Shown one piece after another: positions 57,001 through 64,000 of a stretch of DNA of 64,000 nucleotides. The stretch comes from Siphlonurus alternatus. Lineage: Eukaryota; Arthropoda; Insecta; Ephemeroptera; Siphlonuridae. The position numbers were made by a program, and so were the translations under genes. The stretch covers positions 9,983,971 to 10,047,970 of the forward strand of contig OX463785.1 of the NCBI GenBank assembly GCA_949825025.1. Direction: 5' to 3'. Position 1 is the first letter of the stretch; the number at the start of each line of letters is the position of its first letter. The notes below the pieces were generated by a model. The model did not search any database and was not told the origin of the DNA. It worked only from the letters and a program-made list of their open reading frames with translations.

Positions 57001-58853
57001 TTTCTGCAATTAAAAAATTGAGGTCGATACTCTATTAATTAAGCTTATCTGACAAATTTCTTTGTTGTCCAGCGTGTAATTAACACAAGAGATTTAATTA
57101 TTCACCAAATAAATGGAAGGTATGGCGCAGTGCACTTGACCGATTCTCGTCAGATCGCCGAGCGTGGTTAGTAGTTGGATGGGTGACTATAAAATTTCCA
57201 ACTAAAGTTACGTTTCCCATCCAGAGGTAAAATCGTTGCGCTTTTCCACTATGTGGTTCCCCTGACTTTAGACCATTGCAATTCCGATTCATTGACAAAA
57301 AAACTGTAGCGTCCATCCTGGCTGAAGTTTTCACATTTCCCTTAGTCACAGACAAATGCCGGAATGGATTACAAGGCCGTGGCCGCCCCTGTTCCGGAAG
57401 ATAACCCGCAAAACGCTCAAGTATATATGTTTTCGGAAGGTTCGGGGTTCAAAGTAAAATATAATAGACTCATAGAGTATCGACCTCAATTTAAATATGC
57501 AGTTATGGGGCACTGGGTTCACTAAAAATCACAAAAAAAAAATCACAGGGCTATATTTTTTCACGCTCTTTCGATTTAACTAGGTTTCAAAATTGAGGTC
57601 GATACTCTTTTAGTAATTATAAGAAATACCCAATAGGATTTGATTATAAAAATTTATATAAAAAAAAAATAAATAATATTATGAAACGATATACTCACGG
57701 TGTTCTGAAAAGGGGAAGTGTTATCGTTGCCAGAAATAAAAGCATGTTGAAGATAAAAACATATGTACTGAATCTTCTTAGCTTGCTCTTCACTGTAAGC
57801 CGCATTTTGCGTTCCAATGCAGCAAGTTTCCAGTTATGTTTAATAGTTGAATCTGTAATAAAAATAATGAATTCTTAATTAATTTGTTGATGTTTAGACC
57901 TTTTAAAGGTTCTCCTTTTGTTAATTGAAATTTGATAGAAACTATTTTTTTTTTATTTGTTTAATATGCATTTAATTAATAAAATATTAAATTAATAATA
58001 AAACATTTTGAAGCAAACCGCCTTTATATAATGGAGTATCGACCTATTGTTTTTTGTTGCAGTAATGGGTAGAGCGTGCAAGGTTATGCTACCCTGATTT
58101 TTTCCAGATTTTTAGAGCCTGGGAAGTATTTTTAAAAAATTATTGAAAGTCCTTTTTGTGACGTCACGCGGTGGCAAGTCCTATCTTTTTCTTAAGGACG
58201 TCACAAAAGGAACTTTCAATAATTTTTTAAAAATAGTTCCCATGCAGGCTCTAAAAAATCTAAAACAAAACCAAAGTCTTCTACTCGCACAATGGTTAAT
58301 TGTAACAAACCATTGTTTATACATATTATACACAACAATATATACCATAGAGTGATATATATTCAATATATCACTCTATGACAATACTTTGTTTACTAAC
58401 AACGAGCAGAAGACTTTGAACAAAACCAAGGTATCATAACTTTGCACGCTCTATTCATTTTTGCAATAAAAATATCATGTAGACACTCCATTATATACGT
58501 ACATAATATAGATAGTATTATGTATCGTGTAAAAAATAGTACATGTTATAATTACCTGTTATATCGTTCATTAGTGATGCAATATGTTCACTGTTGTAAT
58601 TAAAATAAATTCTTCGAAAAATTACTTGACTTAAAGATATAATTCGAGCTATTACTTCGGAAATGTCAGAAAAATTAAAATTCTGTTTAAAACTTATAGT
58701 AGTTAATATTGAGACAACAGATAATATATGATGTATTGTAATAAAATATAACCATCTTTTAGTTACTTTTACAGATTTTTTATTATCTGATAGAAAAAAT
58801 CCAACAAATTCTAAGGCTTTAAGATTAAACCATAACTCTGAACTCTTCTTCAT
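53916..58853 (-). CDS. Odorant receptor (7tm_6 family), gene 2 of the cluster, 390 residues, complete
   Basis: Paralogue of the neighbouring receptors, on the same strand and with the same exon plan. Exons: 58853-58556, 57852-57699, 56617-56535, 56370-56181, 55923-55815, 55752-55651, 54612-54439, 53978-53916. GT-AG borders, 391 codons with TAA. Motifs are MKKSSELWFNLKALEF at the N-terminus, WFPWDVKANEFSYYS before a predicted helix, FKAWVKYHQHYLG in the central loop and FTFCHAGQQIQNK near the C-terminus. The last exon encodes ILSTSMGYIIFFVG. No break is visible, so I read it as functional. Introns carry a TTAA hairpin element (55054-55448), hairpin repeats at 56721-57033 and 58032-58493 nearby, and a 5S-derived SINE (57116-57466). 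Exons 5, 6 and 8 are AT-rich, whereas exons 4 and 7 are GC-rich. Confidence 0.88.
54003..54042 (+). repeat. AT microsatellite
   Basis: About 20 TA units just outside the last exon of receptor gene 2, in an intron. Confidence 0.9.
55054..55448. mobile_element. TTAA-flanked hairpin MITE, family A', in receptor gene 2
   Basis: Ends GGGTAAGATTACACGAAAC and GTTTCGTGTTATCTCACCC, with TTAA on the left and ATAA on the right. Intron 6 of receptor gene 2. The matching intron of gene 3 (62628-63472) lacks it. Confidence 0.8.
56721..57033. repeat. Hairpin MITE, family B, in receptor gene 2
   Basis: GAGTATCGACCTCA at the left and TGAGGTCGATACTC at the right, with facing GTGACGTCACGAG and CTCATGACGTCAT blocks. 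Confidence 0.8.
57116..57466 (+). mobile_element. 5S rRNA-derived SINE, copy 2
   Basis: Same layout as the copy at 50151, with TTCTCGTCAGATCGCCGAG then GTGGTTAGTAGTTGG and GGATGGGTGAC. A short deletion sits inside the 5S part. The body and end (GGAAGGTTCGGGGTTCAAAG) match. It lies in intron 2 of receptor gene 2, opposite to the gene. Confidence 0.85.
57475..57612. repeat. Short hairpin sharing the ends of family B
   Basis: GAGTATCGACCTCAATTT at the left and AATTGAGGTCGATACTC at the right, but the interior differs from family B. It adjoins the SINE copy 2 tail. Confidence 0.65.
58032..58493. repeat. Hairpin MITE, family B, interrupted by another element
   Basis: TGGAGTATCGACC at the left, with the family core on both sides. 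The right arm is split by 58270-58424, itself bounded by AAAGTCTTCTACTCG and CGAGCAGAAGACTTT. Intron 1 of receptor gene 2. Confidence 0.65.
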
Positions 58854-59765
58854 GTTGGAATGAGTGCTTTGTCTGAAAATTCTTACAATTTATATATGAA
58901 ATTTAAAATATTATTAAATGTTCTTAAACCCTGCGTGAGCTGCGTGGTATATTTGCATTTGACACTATATAACTACAAAACTATAATAACATGTTACATG
59001 AGGGATTTTTAAAGGGAGGGGGGTACAATAAATAGTATACTTCCTTGAAATATGAAATTAAACTGAAGGCTAATATAATAATTAATAATGTGTGTGTTAC
59101 GGTCGAGATAAATATTACATACTTTTTATTAGACAAGTATAATTATCGAGATGGCGTGATAATATAATGAAAATTTAACTATTTGTAGAGTTATATAATA
59201 ACTCTAATAAGCTAACTACAATTGGATGTAAAAAAAAGTTATGCTGTTTAACTTTACAGTTACATAACATAGTTCAAAGTTACACTCAAATAATTCGTCA
59301 TATCTTGCGCTTAAAAAAATAAAATAAAAAATTGGAAGAGTTCTTGCGGATATTATACTCATGCATAAAAAATAAATATATTGATGATATCAGTATTGGC
59401 ATTAAATGTTTTAAACTTTTTTTTTATGCAAACTGTAATAAAAAAAATTTAACTTGTTTTACCTGAGCATATAATTCAAGTTTGCTCACTTAAAAAATTA
59501 GATGTCTTAAAAATAGCTGCAACAAATATAGTTTCTTGCTTTCTTATACAGGTAATTAAATCAGTTTTTTTTAAATAAATAATAAAACTTTAATTAATTA
59601 TAATGACACATTAATTAATTATTACTTTTTCATCAATATACCTTTTATTACAAGCCGTAAAATACAATTAATTTAAAACATAAATCATGCATTTCAGCTA
59701 GTGCTTTTATTTATTAAAACAAGATCATTATAATTTTATTCAAATAGTTAATTCTTATAATTAAG

Positions 59766-59902
59766 CCGGAATTACACGATACAATTTTGAATACAATTTT
59801 TTCTTACAAGAAAATTTCATCTCCATACAATGAAATGACATTTCAGTTTTCTTGTAAGGAAAAATTGTATTCAATAGTTAGAAAAATTGTATCGTGTAAT
59901 AT
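59766..59902. repeat. Short hairpin element
   Basis: ATTACACGATACAATTTT pairs with AAAATTGTATCGTGTAAT. The inner ACAATTTTTTCTTACAAG faces CTTGTAAGGAAAAATTGT. Confidence 0.65.
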
Positions 59903-59931
59903 ATACCAGCATTATAAACACAATTAACATT

Positions 59932-60214
59932 ATAAGTTGATGTACTTTTACATACCATATGTATGCTGGGCAATCTCCGCCGCTCCTTGAACTTTTATGC
60001 AGCACCACACATTAACACTGACTTTAATAATTATATAATATAGTACACGCATATGCATATGCCTATTATAGTTACTAAAATAGGCATATGCATATGCGTG
60101 TACTATATTATATAATTATTAAAGTCAGTGTTAATGTGTGGTGCTGCATAAAAGTTCAAGGAGCGGCGGAGATTGCCCAGCATACATATGGTATGTAAAA
60201 GTACATCAACTTAT
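59932..60214. repeat. Perfect inverted repeat, 136-bp arms, 11-bp spacer
   Basis: 59932-60067 and 60079-60214 are exact reverse complements, starting ATAAGTTGATGTACTTTTAC. The arms are not simple sequence (GGGCAATCTCCGCCGCTCC is inside) and match nothing else in the window. Confidence 0.9.
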
Positions 60215-60944
60215 TATGTCTACTTCGCCTGATAATATTTATCATTCATACAATTAACATTGATCACACAAATTCTACATAATTTTATAGATACTGCATT
60301 ATACATCGTTAATCATGACTATGTAGATTATGTTAGTATCATATTTTATATAATCATGCAGGAACATTAATCTTGTTACATTGTACGTAATATACTAGTA
60401 AACTGTGTAACTTTATAACTACACTACGATTATTGATTATATAGTGCCAAGAGCCATGGTGTATTTAATTAAGGAGTTAATGTCAGCCTATGTAATATAA
60501 TATCTTAATAATATAACACTTCTGTTGCATGGATGAAGAAAATAATAGAAAATTATAAAATAAAAATTAAATTTTATAATAAGTCAAGTTTTTCAGAGAT
60601 TATAATATATGCAGCATATAGCATGGAAAAATGTCATTTATTTCACAAGATGTTTAGAAAAATAAACATTTGTTTCACTTTTGAAACTAAATTGGTAATT
60701 TAAAAGGTAAATGTTTTTTTTTTTTCATATAATAAGTTTAAAACTATTTTGTATTAGTTTTTCCATCCAGGAGAAAAATGGACCCAGGAGAGCTAGGAGT
60801 CTATGAAAAAGCTGCCACGTGAAGTAAACTGTGATACGTTTACACATCATCCACAAATAGCATCTTCTTTCCCCCACCCCCTCCCTTTTCAAAGTCTTAC
60901 ATCAGGTATCTCTAGGTACTCTCAGGTACATTGTACTTAGTCTC

Positions 60945-61030
60945 AGATCACCTGAGGAAGAGAGCGGTTGACTCTCGAAACGTAGTGATATGTGTAGTAC
61001 ATGCACACATATCACTAGTGACATGCCCGA
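60945..61030 (+). repeat. Repeat fragment with CGAAACGTAGTG motif
   Basis: ACCTGAGGAAGAGAGCGG followed by CTCTCGAAACGTAGTG resembles the end region of many arthropod retroelements, Penelope-like among them. The family assignment is a guess. Confidence 0.3.
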
Positions 61031-61221
61031 ACACTAAGTGATCATCGCAACATACTACTATCAGAACCAAAAAGGTGTGCCCCTCTGCTTATGGGACTTG
61101 TATGCTATTCAAGGGTACAACTTTTTGAAAATATATTATAGTATTAATATTGTGGGAGTAATAATTGATTTAACAACAAATAATGCATGCAAGCTAAAAA
61201 CGATTAAGTGTTTAATTATTA

Positions 61222-61225
<4 letters not shown>

Positions 61226-61275
<50 letters not shown>
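61226..61275 (+). repeat. AT microsatellite
   Basis: About 25 TA units between receptor genes 2 and 3. Confidence 0.9.
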
Positions 61276-61278
<3 letters not shown>

Positions 61279-61336
61279 CGGGGTATATGTTTCAATTAAA
61301 TTGTTCATTTACGTACTTATTCTTTGATATAAGGGA

Positions 61337-61588
61337 TAACCTGCATGACTTTTTTATGGTATATTTGAAAGGGAGAAGTGCTGTGACGTTATGACGTGTT
61401 TCAGTATGCTTGCGTGTTAAATATTTGCATGACTATGACGTCACAGCGTTTTGCTTTGCAGCACAATTTTAAGGGTATTAGAGGATTGAAAAAATAATAA
61501 TAAAACTGAAAAAAATTGAAATTTCACAAAAGTCGAATTCTTCTATCCACATAATATGTAATAAAACATTTAAATGCCAATTATCCAT
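61337..61588. repeat. Hairpin repeat, family B'
   Basis: AACCTGCATGACTTTTTTAT at the left, central CATGACTATGACGTCACAG and a degenerate right end near TATCCATTAT. Confidence 0.5.
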
Positions 61589-61600
61589 TATAAATTTGGG

Positions 61601-63743
61601 TTAATTTTTTGTTGGTTGTTTTATACCGACGAAGAATAATATGTAGCCAATGGATGTACTCAATACCTGAAACACATAAAGTATATCAATTATATATTAA
61701 GGGGCATTCACAAAGGCTTTTAAGGCTCGATTTTAGGCTCAATTTTCCATTTTTCCATGTCAGAATTTAGTGAGCCCTAAATCGAGCCTTTGTGAATTAA
61801 TGCCCTTTATTAATTTTTAAAGATTGAATTGACAATAAATATAATTTCACTTTTGTTGAGGGCGAGGAATATTATAGACAAAAGAGAGATTTTTTTTTTA
61901 AATATTTAAGACAATCTGCGAAGTCTTGGGAGCAGTAATATACACAGTATACTCTACTTATAAAAATAAAATGCATATTTATGTAAACAAATGTTAAAAC
62001 TGCAATGTAGTTGTAACAGGGTACGTCAACAAGTTACAAGTTGTAACTAAAAGTGACCTGCCGATGTTGGCGTGCCACATCTTATATTATTATATATCTT
62101 AATATTTGAACTTATTAATGGGTGCGATTCACGTAGCAGTTAGCGAGGTTTCTAACCACGTTTAGCTTAACCACGTTTAAATATACATTTTTACATGTTA
62201 AACCATCTAGTTAAACGTGATTAAGCTAAACGTGGTTAGAAACCTAGCTAAATGCTTCGTGAATCGCGCCCAAATTTATAATATAATAAAATTTATGATA
62301 CGATATAACATAAAATTTTTAATTATATGTTCTATAATTTTATTGGTAAGCTAAAGATGATTTAACACTTTACATTAACACATATTTGATCATTAAATTG
62401 AATCATTATCATTTTACCCTCACTATACACCACATATAATCATATAAACACACCATTGAGAACGTTTCCATGGAGACGAGACAAAAGCCGAGCGCGCTGA
62501 CGTGTTCTGTCTCGTGGCCGCAGCATCTGGCGGTGAGGACACACAGGCCGGAGAGCGCGGGGCCCACCTTCAACCCCCCGCGGGACACCTGGGACACCCC
62601 CACCGTGCTTTTGCTCAAAATTGAGCTCTGGAAAATAAACGTAATTCAACCTAGGACAGACGGCGTGGCCCTGACAAAGCCATAAAGCACACGACACGTA
62701 TATAGGTACCATGGCCTGCTTGCACCATCTGGGGGTTTCTGAGGGGGAGGGGTATTAACTTCCTAAAAAACAAAGTTAAATATTATCCCAGTCATGCAGA
62801 GTCAATGTTAGAGAATATTCTTGAAATTTTGTAATTTTTCTATTTGATTCTTTCTACAGACATAATTGAAATATAAATTATGAGTTTCGATCATGTCACT
62901 GCCAGTAACTGAGATAAATTTTATTTTTCTTTCAAATGGAGGCTTCAAGTGTTCCCCGCAGGGAAAATTTTCTCCATAAGCCTCCATGTTAGAAAATTTG
63001 AAATTTTTCTCGGTAACTATTAAAACAATCGATTTGAAAACATCTTGTAACCCCCCATTTAAGGGTCTTCTGATAATGAATCAAGAACTCGTTTTTCTCT
63101 AAAAAATTTCTTTTATGCCAAAAAAAAAAAAAAAACAATTTCGATTTTTTTTTTTTTTTTTTACATAGGTTTAGATAGGACGGTGGAAACACCGCAAAAA
63201 CAGCTGACTTGAAGCCTCTATATATAGCCAAAGTCTCTTTTGGTGAAGTTGGCACTGATACAGTATTTTTACTATTTTTTATACAGTTACTCTTATATTT
63301 CAATTTCAGTTACCATCATTTTTTCTATCTTAGCTTTAACAGGTTCAGGCGTTCACCTAATATTTTGTCCGATAGTTCCGATACTGTAATGAATCTTGCA
63401 GGTAGAAAGAGGGGTGGGGGGAGGCAATGAATGTAGCCCTGTGCTAATTGATAAAAATAAAATAAGCATTACCTTGTTCTGAATTTGTTGACCAGCATGA
63501 CAAAAAGTAAAGAGTTGAATCAGGACGATGATCAGAAAACTTCCACTCACAATTGCACCAGCTATTGCATTCTTCTGAAATACATTATAGAATTTTATTG
63601 GTTTTTATCATTATTATATATTTTCTACACTCACTTTAAATTGAAGAACTGCTAGGAAAGAATATGTTGTAATGTTAGCTATACTAAGAGAAAAAGTAAC
63701 AAATAAAATGGGACCCAATGTTGAGTTTATATTTTCGACCAAT
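61601..63743 (-). CDS. Odorant receptor (7tm_6 family), gene 3 of the cluster, last four exons; 5' part outside window
   Basis: Near-copy of gene 2. Exons seen: 63743-63635, 63574-63473, 62627-62454, 61666-61601 (TAA). They correspond to exons 5 to 8 of gene 2. The encoded pieces are LVENINSTLGPILFV, KNAIAGAIVSGSF through FTFCHAGQQIQNK, the SSILSKSTVGVSQVS exon, and a last exon VLSTSIGYILFFVG. Exon 7 differs from that of gene 2 at only a few positions. Intron sequence next to the exons also matches gene 2, so the duplication is recent. By comparison with gene 2, exon 4 should begin within a few bases beyond the right edge. No disabling change is seen in the visible part. Confidence 0.85.
61698..61810. 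repeat. Short hairpin element
   Basis: AAGGGGCATTCACAAAGGC pairs with the right end GCCTTTGTGAATTAATGCCC, apart from an inserted pair of bases. In the last intron of receptor gene 3. Confidence 0.6.
62116..62272. repeat. Short hairpin element
   Basis: GGGTGCGATTCACGTAGCA pairs with the right end TGCTTCGTGAATCGCGCCC. The inner GGTTTCTAACCACGTTTAGC faces its reverse. In an intron of receptor gene 3. Confidence 0.65.
62939..63220. repeat. Inverted-repeat element, family E, in receptor gene 3
   Basis: GGAGGCTTCAAGTG at the left and GACTTGAAGCCTCTA at the right, as at 17374-17601. Intron 6 of receptor gene 3. The equivalent place in gene 2 lacks it. Confidence 0.5.
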
Positions 63744-64000
63744 CTGAAACAGATAAGAAATAACTAGATTATTATTATTTTTATAATTATCAATTATATT
63801 AGTTTTATTAATACCCTTCTCACATTTTTTCTACCTTAAATAAATTAAATAATAAAAAAGCCAATAAATAACTATAAAACATCTTATGGAAGATGAGAAG
63901 CCCTAATTTTTACAACAAACAAGATAAGTTTAATAGTCTATTATTTCATTTCACACCTAATAAAACTATCGAGTGGCGATTCATCGATACATTTCACAAA

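Larger units (their letters stand above)
58854..61600. other. Region between receptor genes 2 and 3
   Basis: No receptor exon is supported. It holds a hairpin (59766-59902), a perfect palindrome (59932-60214), a repeat with the tail CGAAACGTAGTGATAT (about 60945-61030), a relic of the inner hairpin seen at 32953 (about 61058-61118), an AT microsatellite and a family B' copy. 58854-59400 is the presumed upstream side of receptor gene 2. Confidence 0.6.

Noticed and set aside
62440..62712. A 90-codon open frame overlapping exon 7 of receptor gene 3
   Set aside because: It reads the same strand in another frame. The frame of SSILSKSTVGVSQVS joins in phase with the neighbouring exons and matches genes 1 and 2.

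Overview
This is nuclear DNA of an insect. It is AT-rich, the genes are split by long introns with GT-AG borders, and there are insect-type odorant receptors (7tm_6 family, absent outside insects) and a ZAD zinc-finger protein (an arthropod family). The order of insect cannot be fixed from the window. About half of the sequence is introns and intergenic DNA packed with short inverted-repeat elements.

Layout. (1) 346-24128, plus strand: the last 21 exons of carboxypeptidase D (silver in Drosophila). The 5' end lies left of the window. I read one partial and three further peptidase-like units, then a membrane anchor and an acidic tail. Two consecutive units have lost metal ligands. (2) 28494-26795, minus strand: a three-exon ZAD/C2H2 zinc-finger protein of 382 residues. 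(3) 29906-40524, plus strand: an 11-exon SFSWAP (suppressor of white-apricot) splicing regulator of 728 residues, head to head with the zinc-finger gene. (4) 48563-42619, 58853-53916 and 63743-61601 (cut by the window end), all minus strand: three tandem odorant receptor genes with the same eight-exon plan. The second and third are recent duplicates.

Mobile DNA. I see no complete autonomous transposon. There are at least two related families of long hairpin MITEs flanked by TTAA, which suggests piggyBac-type mobilisation. Other hairpin families are present, along with one tRNA-derived SINE nested in a MITE, three copies of a 5S rRNA-derived SINE, three fragments of non-LTR retrotransposons, and several long microsatellites. 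A perfect 136-bp inverted repeat lies between two receptor genes.

The genes do not form one pathway. CPD trims basic residues from peptides in the trans-Golgi, SFSWAP regulates splicing in the nucleus, the ZAD protein is a probable transcription factor, and the receptors act in sensory neurons. I found no clear undescribed biological system. The best leads are the four-unit CPD, the TTAA hairpin families, the perfect palindrome, and the transposon insertion that distinguishes two receptor paralogues.
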